DNA from: Paracoccaceae bacterium
GTDB lineage: Bacteria; Pseudomonadota; Alphaproteobacteria; Rhodobacterales; Rhodobacteraceae
Direction: 5' to 3'
DNA length: 6,644 nt
Assembly (NCBI GenBank): GCA_021767525.1
Contig: JAASTF010000175.1
Coordinates: 1-6,644, forward strand
Both the position numbers and the translations under genes were made by a program. Within the stretch, counting starts at the first letter, position 1. Every line of letters starts with the position of its first letter. The notes under the pieces are model-generated. The model had not been told where the DNA came from. It saw nothing but the letters and a program-made list of their open reading frames with translations, and searched no databases. Positions 1 through 6,343 of this stretch are shown in pieces.

Positions 1-1194
1 CGGCCCCACGATCGCCACCGTCTGCCCCGGTTCCACGTCCAGCGACACGCCCTTCAGGATCGGGCGCTCGGGGTCATATCCGAATTCGATACTCTCCAGC
101 GTCACGCGCCCGCCATCGACGCGCAGCGCGGGCGCGCCGGGCTTGTCGGAAATCTCGGCCGGCTGCTCCAGCAGGTCGAACATCTCACCCATGTCCACCA
201 GGCTCTGCCGGATTTCGCGATAGACCGTGCCAAGGAAGTTCAGCGGCATGGTGATCTGGATCATGTAGGCGTTGACCATCACGAAATCGCCCACGGTCAG
301 CGCGCCGCTCTGCACCCCCATCACGGCCATCACCATCACGATCACCAGCCCGCCGGTGATCAGGAAGGATTGCCCGAAATTCAGGAAGGACAGCGAATAG
401 GATGTCATGATCGCCGCGCGCTCATACCCCTCCATCGCCTTGTCATATCTCTGCGCCTCGCGCGCCTCGGCGCCGAAATACTTGACCGTTTCGAAATTCA
501 GCAGGCTGTCGATGGCCTTTTGGTTGGCGTCGGTGTCCTGGTCGTTCATCTGCCGGCGCAGCTTCACGCGCCATTCGGTCACCTTGAAGGTGAACCAGAC
601 ATAGATGGCGATGGTGACCACCACGGTCGCCAGATACCAGGCGTCGAACAAAAAGAAAAAGATCCCCGCCACCAACAGCAATTCTAGGATCAGCGGCCCC
701 ACACTGAACAGCATGAAGCGCAGCAGGAAATCCACGCCCTTCACACCGCGCTCGATGATCCGGCTCAGCCCCCCGGTCTTGCGCGTGATGTGATAGCGCA
801 TGGACAGCCGGTGGATATGGGTGAAGGTTTCCAGCGCCAGTTGCCGCAAGGCGCGCTGGCCGACAGCGGCGAAAAACGCATCGCGCAATTGCTGGAACCC
901 GTTGGTGAAAAGCCGCGCCATGCCATAGGCCACGGTCAGCCCGACAGCGCCAAGGGCCAGCATCGGCACGCCCTCGTCCGACAGCACGTTCACCGCGTCG
1001 CGATACAGCATCGGCGTGTAAACCGCGATCAGCTTCGACGCCAACAGCGCCACCATCGCCAGCACGACGCGGCGTTTGACCCAGGGCTTGTCCTCGGGCC
1101 ACAGATAGGGCGCGACCTTGCGAACCGTCCGCCAGCCCGAGCGTTGCTCGGCCCGCTGCAACTCGTCCTCGCTGGCGGTGTGAAATTTGCGCAT
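1..1194 (-). CDS. Atm1/ABCB7-type ABC exporter, permease plus start of ATPase domain (partial)
   Basis: Half-transporter of the ABCB7/Atm1/HMT1 group, an inner-membrane homodimer. Family members export glutathione-linked compounds and are tied to Fe-S cluster supply or metal/thiol detoxification. The first 398 codons are present; the 3' end lies beyond the left edge. Residues about 40-330 form the six-helix permease domain. The stretch SLLNFETVKYFGAE (residues 230-243) is characteristic of Atm1-type exporters and separates them from MsbA or lipid exporters. The nucleotide-binding domain begins near residue 360, with an A-loop tyrosine at Y373 (FGYDPERP). The window ends at AIVGP, just before the Walker A lysine. 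The ATG at 1194-1192 is preceded by a weak GGGG Shine-Dalgarno 5 nt upstream, and MRKFHTAS is a plausible cytosolic N-terminus. It lies 63 bp behind the DUF2855 gene on the same strand, probably cotranscribed. The subfamily is confident; the substrate cannot be read from sequence. Confidence 0.93.
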   Translation of the reverse strand, partial: MRKFHTASEDELQRAEQRSGWRTVRKVAPYLWPEDKPWVKRRVVLAMVALLASKLIAVYTPMLYRDAVNVLSDEGVPMLALGAVGLTVAYGMARLFTNGFQQLRDAFFAAVGQRALRQLALETFTHIHRLSMRYHITRKTGGLSRIIERGVKGVDFLLRFMLFSVGPLILELLLVAGIFFFLFDAWYLATVVVTIAIYVWFTFKVTEWRVKLRRQMNDQDTDANQKAIDSLLNFETVKYFGAEAREAQRYDKAMEGYERAAIMTSYSLSFLNFGQSFLITGGLVIVMVMAVMGVQSGALTVGDFVMVNAYMIQITMPLNFLGTVYREIRQSLVDMGEMFDLLEQPAEISDKPGAPALRVDGGRVTLESIEFGYDPERPILKGVSLDVEPGQTVAIVGP

Positions 1195-1257
1195 GGTGAC
1201 CCCGGAAAAATATCGTCCAACAGGTGATATGGGGCTTTGCCGCGAAAGGCCAGCCGG

Positions 1258-2322
1258 TCAGACCCGGAGGATATGCCCCTGCCCCGGATCGGCGCGCCCG
1301 GCGGCCAGGTCGGCCCATACGGGCGGCGCGGCGTCCAGCCCGTCATGCACAACCACATCCAGCCATCCACCGGCATCGGCGGCGATGCGTTTCCACGCGG
1401 CGGTGATGCGCCGCTCGATCTCGCCCGCGCCCCACTCTTGGCGCCGCTTGGAGATTTGCGACGGCGCGAAAAAGAATTGCGGCTTCGGCCCGGGCAGATC
1501 AGCGGGCGGGGCGAACTTGTCCCAATGGCTGGTGCCCACGGCGGCCGAATGGCGCAGCGCATCGCCCAGATGGGCATGCAGCCGCGCCTTGACGCCCGCG
1601 TGCCCCGCCATATCGACATACACGCTGGGCACGCGCGCCACCTGTTCCAGATCGTCATAGGCCAGCACATCGTCGCACGCGCCCAGCCCGCGCACGAAAT
1701 CGACGTTGGCGGCCCCGGTCAGCCCGACGATGCGATAGGGACGGTCCCTGGGTTCGGCCAGGAACTTGCACAGTCCCAGCCCGGTTTTCGAACTGGCGCT
1801 GCCCACGACCATCTGCTCGGCTCCGAACCAATCATTATCCGCAAGCCAATCGAACAAAAGGTAAGATGTGGCCAACAGCGGCTGCAACAGGCTGCGCAGA
1901 TGATCGTCGCGCTCGGGCCCCGGTTTCACCGCGGTGTATGTGTTGTAGACGGCGGCCAGATCGGCGCGATGGGCGGCTTGCTCGATGAACACGCCCTCGG
2001 CCACCTGCCGGGGCGTCAGCACCAGCCCCTCGGCCATCGGCAGAAACCCGTAAAGCCGCGCCCCCTCGGGCAGATCGGGGCACAGGCTTTCGGTCACGCG
2101 CGCCACGCCCCAGACTGGCACGATGCCCTGCCCCGGCGCACCGCTGGGGTAAAATTCCCAATAGCGCAGCATGTCGCCCGCCGCCGCATAGGTCACGTTA
2201 TTGGCGGTCAGCGCGAAATGCTCGACCGTCAGGCGCGCGGTGCCCGGCCCCAGCGGATCGCGTGGCGCCTGCGCCAGCATGGCGCGGCGAATGTCGGATC
2301 GGTCGACAAGAACGGTTTGCAT
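1258..2322 (-). CDS. DUF2855 family protein
   Basis: A 354-residue protein that reads as a full-length DUF2855 member, a family of unknown function distantly resembling zinc-free medium-chain dehydrogenases/reductases. Visible hallmarks are ALTANNVTYAAAGD (residues 38-50) followed by RYWEFYP (53-59), the VVGSASSKTGLG segment (172-183) where a Rossmann-type fold would bind nucleotide, IVGLTG (198-203), and FFFAPSQI near residues 283-290. No signal peptide or membrane segment is visible, so it is probably cytoplasmic. The start is well supported: the ATG at 2322-2320 follows a strong Shine-Dalgarno, AAGGGAGGTG, at 2336-2327. The gene sits 68 bp downstream of the LysM gene and 63 bp upstream of the ABC exporter, with no clear terminator in either gap. 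The NAD(P)-dependent oxidoreductase role is inference from fold resemblance only; no substrate can be named. Confidence 0.88.
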   Translation of the reverse strand: MQTVLVDRSDIRRAMLAQAPRDPLGPGTARLTVEHFALTANNVTYAAAGDMLRYWEFYPSGAPGQGIVPVWGVARVTESLCPDLPEGARLYGFLPMAEGLVLTPRQVAEGVFIEQAAHRADLAAVYNTYTAVKPGPERDDHLRSLLQPLLATSYLLFDWLADNDWFGAEQMVVGSASSKTGLGLCKFLAEPRDRPYRIVGLTGAANVDFVRGLGACDDVLAYDDLEQVARVPSVYVDMAGHAGVKARLHAHLGDALRHSAAVGTSHWDKFAPPADLPGPKPQFFFAPSQISKRRQEWGAGEIERRITAAWKRIAADAGGWLDVVVHDGLDAAPPVWADLAAGRADPGQGHILRV

Positions 2323-2326
2323 GGGC

Positions 2327-2336
2327 CACCTCCCTT
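2327..2336 (-). promoter_or_regulatory. Strong Shine-Dalgarno of the DUF2855 gene
   Basis: AAGGGAGGTG on the minus strand ends 4 nt before the ATG. It is the best ribosome binding site in the window and fixes the start of the DUF2855 reading frame. Confidence 0.8.
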
Positions 2337-2390
2337 GGTTGCCCGCCCACCATGCCGCGCGTAGACAGCCGGATCACGGATGACGGCGCG

Positions 2391-3548
2391 TCAGTCCAGC
2401 ATGGGCAGATCGAACACCTGGCCGGGATAGATCAGGTCGGGGTCGCGGATGCGGTCGGCATTGGCACGGAACAGCTCGACATACATCGTGCCCTCGCCAT
2501 AGCGGTCGCGCGCGATGGCCCACAGCGTGTTGCCGGGCTGCACGGTGATCGCCGTGACCGGGCCATCGGCGGACGCCGTGGCGGCCAGCTGCGCGGTATC
2601 CTCGCGCTTGAACGGGGTTTCCACGCGGCTGATCACGTTGCCTTGGCTAGTGACCTGGTCGACGCGCAGCGTGTAGATGCCGGTATCGACCTGCGGCAAA
2701 TCGGTGCGCCAGCTGCCGTCGGCCGCGATGCGCGAGGTGGTGACCGGCGTGTTGTCCAGATAGATCCGCACAAAGCCCTGGCCCGGGCCGCGGCCGGCCA
2801 GCTGCACCTCGCCCTCGTCGGAATAGGTGATCGCATCCAGCGCCACGCTCGACATCACCTCGGGCGGGGTGTCACGGGTGGTGGCGGGCTGGATCACGCG
2901 CACGCCCTGGGCGTCAGACAGCAGAACGGCGGGTTTTTCGGGCGTTTCGGGCTGCGCGGTTTCGGCCTGTGCCACGTCCGGCACAGCCTCGGGAACGGCC
3001 GGAGTGTCCGGCGCCTCGGGCGCGGCATCGGCCACCTGCGCGGGCGCGCTTGCATCCGGCGCGCCTGTGGGGGCGATAATCACCTCTTCGGCGCCGGCGA
3101 TGACCGTGTCGCCCATCACCAGCTCCAGCCGCATCAGGCGCGGCGCATCCGCCGGTGGCACATCCAGCATCGCGGCAAAACTGCCGTCGCGGCCCACCGT
3201 CGCCTCGCCCACCTTGGCGTTATCCAGCAGCAAGGACACGGTCGCGCCAGGCTGCGCGGTGCCCGCGACCTGCATCAACCCGTCCGGCTCGACCCGGACC
3301 AGCGCGAAACGCGGGGCATCGGGTGCTGTGGCGGGATCGGTGTCGGTGGCCCGGGTGCTGTCGGGCGCGCGGTCTGGCTCGGCTTCGGGCTGTGGCTGCG
3401 GCTGGGGCGCCACGGCCACCGGTTGGGGCGCCGGGGCGCCATCCTCGACCTGCGACCAGATCACCAGCCCCGCCACACCGGCGGCCATGGCCACCGCCGC
3501 TCCGGCGATCACGCCCCCGCTCCCCGAGAAGAGTGAAATTTTGCTCAT
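2391..3548 (-). CDS. Membrane-anchored LysM domain protein with two Ig-like domains
   Basis: A 385-residue envelope protein. A short cytosolic MSKISLFSGSGG leads into one hydrophobic helix (about residues 13-31), with no lipobox or obvious signal-peptidase site, so it probably stays anchored with the rest in the periplasm. A proline/glutamine/acid-rich linker follows (about 37-79). Then come an Ig-like beta domain (about 81-155), a second Ala/Pro/Glu-rich linker, a second Ig-like domain (about 235-315) and a C-terminal LysM domain (334-385: ITVQPGNTLWAIARDRYG ... NADRIRDPDLIYPGQVF), which binds peptidoglycan glycan strands. The two Ig-like units share the pattern V.L.LDN/V.IYLDN followed by DGS(F/W). 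The start at 3548 is chosen over an in-frame ATG at 3656 because the longer form would overlap the divergent LOG gene and the predicted promoters and would add an unlikely N-terminus. CGGAA at 3561-3557 is a modest Shine-Dalgarno. The exact role (cell-wall attachment or scaffold) is unknown. Confidence 0.9.
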   Translation of the reverse strand: MSKISLFSGSGGVIAGAAVAMAAGVAGLVIWSQVEDGAPAPQPVAVAPQPQPQPEAEPDRAPDSTRATDTDPATAPDAPRFALVRVEPDGLMQVAGTAQPGATVSLLLDNAKVGEATVGRDGSFAAMLDVPPADAPRLMRLELVMGDTVIAGAEEVIIAPTGAPDASAPAQVADAAPEAPDTPAVPEAVPDVAQAETAQPETPEKPAVLLSDAQGVRVIQPATTRDTPPEVMSSVALDAITYSDEGEVQLAGRGPGQGFVRIYLDNTPVTTSRIAADGSWRTDLPQVDTGIYTLRVDQVTSQGNVISRVETPFKREDTAQLAATASADGPVTAITVQPGNTLWAIARDRYGEGTMYVELFRANADRIRDPDLIYPGQVFDLPMLD

Positions 3549-3587
3549 CCGCGTTGTTCCGACACTCCCCAAACCGCCCCTGCGCGG

Positions 3588-3616
3588 TTGAGGGACAGTA
3601 GCAACACCGCTATCAC
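3588..3616 (+). promoter_or_regulatory. Predicted sigma70 promoter for the LOG gene
   Basis: TTGAGG (3588-3593), a 17-bp spacer, then TATCAC (3611-3616); each hexamer matches consensus at 4 of 6 positions. Initiation near 3623 would leave a leader of about 26 nt, enough for the GGAG ribosome binding site at 3638-3641. It occupies the same DNA as the oppositely directed promoter of the LysM gene. Confidence 0.45.
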
Positions 3617-3623
3617 GGGTCAA
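3595..3623 (-). promoter_or_regulatory. Predicted sigma70 promoter for the LysM-DUF2855-exporter genes
   Basis: On the minus strand, TTGACC (3623-3618) is separated by exactly 17 bp from TACTGT (3600-3595). The -35 matches consensus at 5 of 6 positions; the -10 is weak (3 of 6), as is common in alphaproteobacteria. Initiation near 3588 would give a leader of about 40 nt before the ATG at 3548. Confidence 0.5.
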
Positions 3624-3648
3624 AAGCAACATCGCCCGGAGCCGCCCA

Positions 3649-4203
3649 ATGCCCATTCAACCGTCTGTATGTGTGTTCTGCGGGTCGCGCCCCGGTGACA
3701 ACCCCGCCTTCGCCGAGGCCGCCGAGGCGCTGGGATACGCGCTGGCCGACAATGGCTGGCGGCTGGTCTACGGCGCGGGCGATGTCGGGCTGATGGGGCT
3801 GGTGGCGCGCGCCACGCAATACGCCGGCGGCCAGACCTTCGGCGTCATCCCCGAGCACCTGCTGCGCGCCGAGGTGGGCAAACGCGACCTAAGCCAGTTC
3901 ATCGTGACCGAGAACATGCACGAGCGCAAAAAGGTCATGTTCATGAACTCGGACGCGATCGTGGTGCTGCCCGGCGGCGCCGGCAGCCTGGACGAATTCT
4001 TCGAGGTTCTGACCTGGCGCCAGCTGGGGCTGCATGCCAAGCCCATCCTGCTGCTCGACACCGAAGGGTTCTGGCAGCCGCTGGTGGGGCTGGTCGATCA
4101 CGTCATCGCGCATGGCTTTGCCGACGCATCGCTGCGCGATTTCGTGCATGTGGTTCAGGACGTGCCGGCATTGACCGCCGCCCTGCGCGCCGCCCTGTCC
4201 TGA
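3649..4203 (+). CDS. LOG family protein (TIGR00730-type nucleoside 5'-monophosphate phosphoribohydrolase)
   Basis: A 184-residue member of the LOG ('Lonely guy') family, whose characterised members hydrolyse the N-glycosidic bond of cytokinin riboside 5'-monophosphates or AMP, releasing the base and ribose 5-phosphate. Visible features are VCVFCGSRPG (residues 7-16) at the first strand of the Rossmann-like fold, a phosphate-binding loop YGAGDVGLMG (41-50), MHERK (90-94), and the signature PGGAGSLDE (108-116) with the catalytic-type Glu116. Compared with the usual GGG and PGGxGT forms, it has Ala43 and Ser113; both are conservative. Length is typical of the short (type I) bacterial proteins, and it should be a cytosolic dimer. 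The ATG at 3649 has GGAG at 3638-3641, 7 nt upstream. It diverges from the LysM gene, and its last 49 bp overlap the 3' end of the convergent rarD gene. Family annotation as 'lysine decarboxylase' is a known misnomer. The real substrate here (cytokinin-like or plain AMP) is unresolved. Confidence 0.93.
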   Translation: MPIQPSVCVFCGSRPGDNPAFAEAAEALGYALADNGWRLVYGAGDVGLMGLVARATQYAGGQTFGVIPEHLLRAEVGKRDLSQFIVTENMHERKKVMFMNSDAIVVLPGGAGSLDEFFEVLTWRQLGLHAKPILLLDTEGFWQPLVGLVDHVIAHGFADASLRDFVHVVQDVPALTAALRAALS

Positions 4204-5069
4204 GACCAGGTGGCCCAGCTATAGATCGCCAGCGCCGCCCAGATCAGGGTGAATGCAATGGCGTGCCACTGGCCGAACACTTCACCGAACAGGACGACGG
4301 CAACCAGGAACTGCAATGTCGGGTTCAGGTATTGCACCAGACCGATCGTGCCCAGCCGCACCCGCCGCGCCGCATAGCTGAACAGGATCAGCGGCGCGCC
4401 CGTCAGAACGCCCGAGAACATCAACAGAAAGACATCCAAAGGCGCGTCCCAGCCAAAGGCCGCATCGGGCGTGGCCAGGTGGAACCAGCCAAGCACGACC
4501 ACCGCGATGGGCGCCAGCATCGCCACCTCGGCGGTGACCGACACCACCGGCCCCACGTCCAGCCGCTTTTTCACGACGCCGTAAAGGCCGAAACTGCCCG
4601 ACAGGATCAGCGCGATCCAGGGCGGCACGCCCAAGCCCCAGGTCAACAACACCACGGCCAGAAACGCCATGGCCACCGCCACCCGCTGCGCCCGGCCCAG
4701 GCGCTCGCCGAACACCACGCGCCCCAGCGCCACCGCGACCAGCGGAAACAGGTAATAGCCCAGGCTCGCCTCGGTCACACGGCCCAGCCCGACCGAGGTG
4801 ATAAAGACAAACCAGTTGGTCGAGATCATCAGCGCCGCCGCCATCACGATGGCCGCCTTGCGCCAGCTGTTCAGCGCCGCGCGCATCTGGCCCAACCGCC
4901 CCTGCACGCCCAGGATCAGCGCGAAAAACACGACCGACCAAACCGTGCGATGGGCCAGAACCTCGATCGGGGGGATATGAGTCAGCAGCTTGTAATAGAG
5001 CGGCGACAAGCCCCAAACAGTGGCCGCCGCCACCATCGCCGCTATGCCCTTGCCTGCCTCGCTGCCCAT
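4155..5069 (-). CDS. rarD: RarD-type EamA family transporter
   Basis: A 304-residue inner-membrane protein of the drug/metabolite transporter superfamily, with about ten hydrophobic helices arranged as two EamA repeats. It follows E. coli RarD closely in pattern: WGLSPLYYKLL (residues 19-29), HRTVWS (40-45), NWFVF (85-89), EASLGYY (100-106), FGERLGR after it, SGSFGLYGVVKKRL in the middle, and PLILFSYAARRVRLGTIGLVQYLNPT towards the C-terminus. Members are annotated as chloramphenicol-sensitivity proteins, but their natural substrate is poorly defined. The start at 5069 is preferred over an in-frame ATG at 5159: it gives the family's usual length (about 300), has AAGGA at 5083-5079, and does not overlap the upstream gene. 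The upstream NTF2-like gene ends 58 bp away on the same strand, suggesting cotranscription. The last 49 bp, including the stop, lie inside the convergent LOG gene. Confidence 0.93.
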   Translation of the reverse strand: MGSEAGKGIAAMVAAATVWGLSPLYYKLLTHIPPIEVLAHRTVWSVVFFALILGVQGRLGQMRAALNSWRKAAIVMAAALMISTNWFVFITSVGLGRVTEASLGYYLFPLVAVALGRVVFGERLGRAQRVAVAMAFLAVVLLTWGLGVPPWIALILSGSFGLYGVVKKRLDVGPVVSVTAEVAMLAPIAVVVLGWFHLATPDAAFGWDAPLDVFLLMFSGVLTGAPLILFSYAARRVRLGTIGLVQYLNPTLQFLVAVVLFGEVFGQWHAIAFTLIWAALAIYSWATWSQDRAARRAAVNAGTS

Positions 5070-5087
5070 GTCACCCGATCCTTCGCC

Positions 5088-5110
5088 CTGCGTCAGCGTT
5101 AACAACGCAG
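5088..5110 (-). repeat. Inverted repeat between the NTF2-like gene and rarD
   Basis: CTGCGT (5088-5093) and ACGCAG (5105-5110) form a perfect 6-bp inverted repeat with an 11-nt loop. A competing inner stem, GCGTT (5096-5100) with AACGC (5104-5108), can also form. There is no T-run on the minus strand after it, so it is not a standard intrinsic terminator. It may stabilise or process the transcript, or mean nothing. Confidence 0.3.
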
Positions 5111-5127
5111 GCCAGCGGGCGCCAGCC

Positions 5128-5583
5128 TCAATGCGCGCGGCGGCGATCCAGCGGCACAAGGGTCAGGACATTGCCCAAAAGGCACATGTCGCGCGTGCGC
5201 GGCGGCAAGCGGCCGGCCTGTTCGAACAGGGTCAGGAAATCCAGGAAATTCATCCCCTCGCACACCTTTTCCCCGCGAAACCGCGCCATAAGAAAGGCCA
5301 TGCAGCTGACCGCGCGCTCGCTTTTGCGCTCGGTCGCGTGAACGCGAAAGGCCATGGCGACGCGGCCCTCTTGTTCGACGCCGGTCATCTCGCCCAGCCG
5401 CACATCGCGGAACTGGCGCAAGACCATGGCGTGAAAGGCGGCGAACTCGGCCGGGCCCATCAGCTCCATTTCCTCAAGCCCGTGGATCTTGGCATCCTCG
5501 GTGAAAAAATCTGAAACCACAGAGCTGTCGGCGCGCTCCCACAGGGCACGCAGATGAGACTCGGTTCTGTCGAGCAAAGACAT
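5128..5583 (-). CDS. NTF2/SnoaL-like small protein of unknown function
   Basis: A 151-residue soluble protein that reads as an NTF2-like (SnoaL-type) alpha+beta barrel. An N-terminal helical part (TESHLRALWERADSSVVSDFFTEDAKIHG, cited in pieces: LRALWERAD, SDFFTEDAKIHG) is followed by GPAEFAAFHAMVLRQFRDVRL and then alternating strands such as RVAMAFRVHATE and VSCMAFLMARFRGEKVCEGMNFLDFL. In this fold family such proteins can be small enzymes (isomerase, hydrolase, cyclase) or ligand binders, and sequence alone does not decide which. No signal peptide is visible. The start at 5583 is chosen because MSLLDRTESHL begins the domain and GGGGA lies at 5592-5588, 4 nt upstream. The in-frame ATG at 5649 would add a 22-residue tail without domain character. 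It is followed after 58 bp by rarD on the same strand and preceded by the sodB terminator. Confidence 0.82.
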   Translation of the reverse strand: MSLLDRTESHLRALWERADSSVVSDFFTEDAKIHGLEEMELMGPAEFAAFHAMVLRQFRDVRLGEMTGVEQEGRVAMAFRVHATERKSERAVSCMAFLMARFRGEKVCEGMNFLDFLTLFEQAGRLPPRTRDMCLLGNVLTLVPLDRRRAH

Positions 5584-5624
5584 TTCGTCCCCACGCAAAA
5601 TATGTTGACAGGATACCCCACAAT

Positions 5625-5669
5625 CCGTGTCGCGCGTAGCGAAAACCATACAGACGCGCCGTGTCGCAC
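5625..5669. repeat. Short direct repeat upstream of the NTF2-like gene
   Basis: CCGTGTCGCGC (5625-5635) and CCGTGTCGCAC (5659-5669) match at 10 of 11 positions, 34 bp apart start to start. The pair lies in the only intergenic stretch from which the NTF2-like gene could be transcribed, so paired regulator sites are possible. I see no convincing -35/-10 pair in this gap; the best minus-strand candidate is TATTTT at 5602-5597 with a poor, badly spaced -35. Confidence 0.35.
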
Positions 5670-5679
5670 AAGCGCAGGC

Positions 5680-5707
5680 AAAAGAAAACCCGCCGAAAAC
5701 GGCGGGC
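5680..5707 (-). terminator. Intrinsic terminator of sodB
   Basis: A perfect 7-bp stem, CCCGCCG (5689-5695) with CGGCGGG (5700-5706), encloses a 4-nt loop. On the minus strand it is followed by TTTTCTTTT (5688-5680). It starts about 26 bp past the sodB stop codon and is a textbook rho-independent terminator for minus-strand transcription. There is no matching T-run on the plus strand, so it should act in one direction only. Confidence 0.9.
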
Positions 5708-5732
5708 TTTCAATTCAGAATAGAACGCGGCG

Positions 5733-6335
5733 TCACGTCATCCGGCTGGCAACGTTTTCCCAATTCACCAGGTTATCCAGGAAGTTTTGCAGGTAAGCCG
5801 GGCGCTTGTTGCGGAAGTCGATGTAGTAGGAATGCTCCCAAACGTCACAACCCAAAAGGGCAGTCTGACCAAAGCACAGCGGGTTCACGCCGTTCTCGGT
5901 CTTGGTGATTTTCAGGCTGCCGTCGGTGTCCTGCACCAGCCATGCCCAGCCCGAACCGAACTGGCCCGCGCCCGCGGCGGCGAAATCTTCCTTGAACTTG
6001 TCGACCGAGCCGAACGCATCGGTCAGCGCCTTTTCCAGCTCGCCGGGCATGCCGGTGCCGCCGGGGGCCATCATTTCCCAGAACTGGTTGTGGTTCCAGT
6101 ATTGCGAGGCGTTGTTGAAGATGCCGTTTTGCGCCACGGCCTTGGGGTCATAGGTGCCCTTGATGATCTCTTCGACCGACTTGCCTTCCCACTCGGTGCC
6201 GGCAATCGCCTTGTTGCCGTTGTCGACATAGGCCTTGTGGTGAATGTCGTGGTGGTATTCCAGCGTTTCGCGGCTCATGCCGTGATCGGCCAATGCGTCG
6301 TGGGAATAGGGAAGATCAGGAAGTTCGAAAGCCAT
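5733..6335 (-). CDS. sodB: Iron superoxide dismutase
   Basis: A 200-residue Fe/Mn-family superoxide dismutase that converts superoxide to oxygen and hydrogen peroxide in the cytoplasm; there is no signal peptide. It starts MAFELPDLPYSHDAL like E. coli SodB. The four metal ligands are present: His28 (LEYH), His82 (YWNH), Asp164 and His168 in the family signature DVWEH (164-168). Gln78 in NNASQYWNH occupies the position where iron enzymes carry the active-site glutamine, and no glutamine replaces it in the TENGVNPL segment (147-153), so iron rather than manganese is predicted. GSGWAWLV (127-134) is the other conserved core. The ATG at 6335-6333 is preceded by GAGGGAG (6349-6343), a strong ribosome binding site. 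The gene has its own promoter and terminator and is probably monocistronic. Confidence 0.97.
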   Translation of the reverse strand: MAFELPDLPYSHDALADHGMSRETLEYHHDIHHKAYVDNGNKAIAGTEWEGKSVEEIIKGTYDPKAVAQNGIFNNASQYWNHNQFWEMMAPGGTGMPGELEKALTDAFGSVDKFKEDFAAAGAGQFGSGWAWLVQDTDGSLKITKTENGVNPLCFGQTALLGCDVWEHSYYIDFRNKRPAYLQNFLDNLVNWENVASRMT

Positions 6336-6343
6336 GTGTTTGC

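Noticed and set aside
443..1318. 291-codon minus-strand frame overlapping the ABC exporter
   Set aside because: Out of frame with the exporter, whose permease translation shows Atm1 motifs and hydrophobic helices; this frame gives an Arg/Gly/Ala-rich non-protein-like sequence.
1237..2364. 375-codon open frame on the plus strand opposite the DUF2855 gene
   Set aside because: Its translation is rich in His, Arg, Gln and Pro with no domain character, and the minus strand carries a clear family member with a strong ribosome binding site. Long antisense open frames are expected at this base composition.
2262..3536. 424-codon open frame on the plus strand opposite the LysM gene
   Set aside because: Low-complexity His/Arg/Gly-rich translation with no recognisable motif; it is the mirror of the Ala/Pro-rich LysM protein.
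3549..3656. Longer N-terminus for the LysM protein (ATG at 3656)
   Set aside because: It would overlap the start of the divergent LOG gene and span the predicted promoters. The ATG at 3548 directly precedes the membrane anchor.
4263..5102. 279-codon plus-strand frame opposite rarD
   Set aside because: His/Gln/Arg-rich antisense translation of a transmembrane protein, with no motif.
5605..5633. Consensus -35 TTGACA at 5605-5610 on the plus strand
   Set aside because: There is no acceptable -10 at 16-18 bp (the 17-bp position reads TGTCGC), and no plus-strand gene follows, only sodB antisense.
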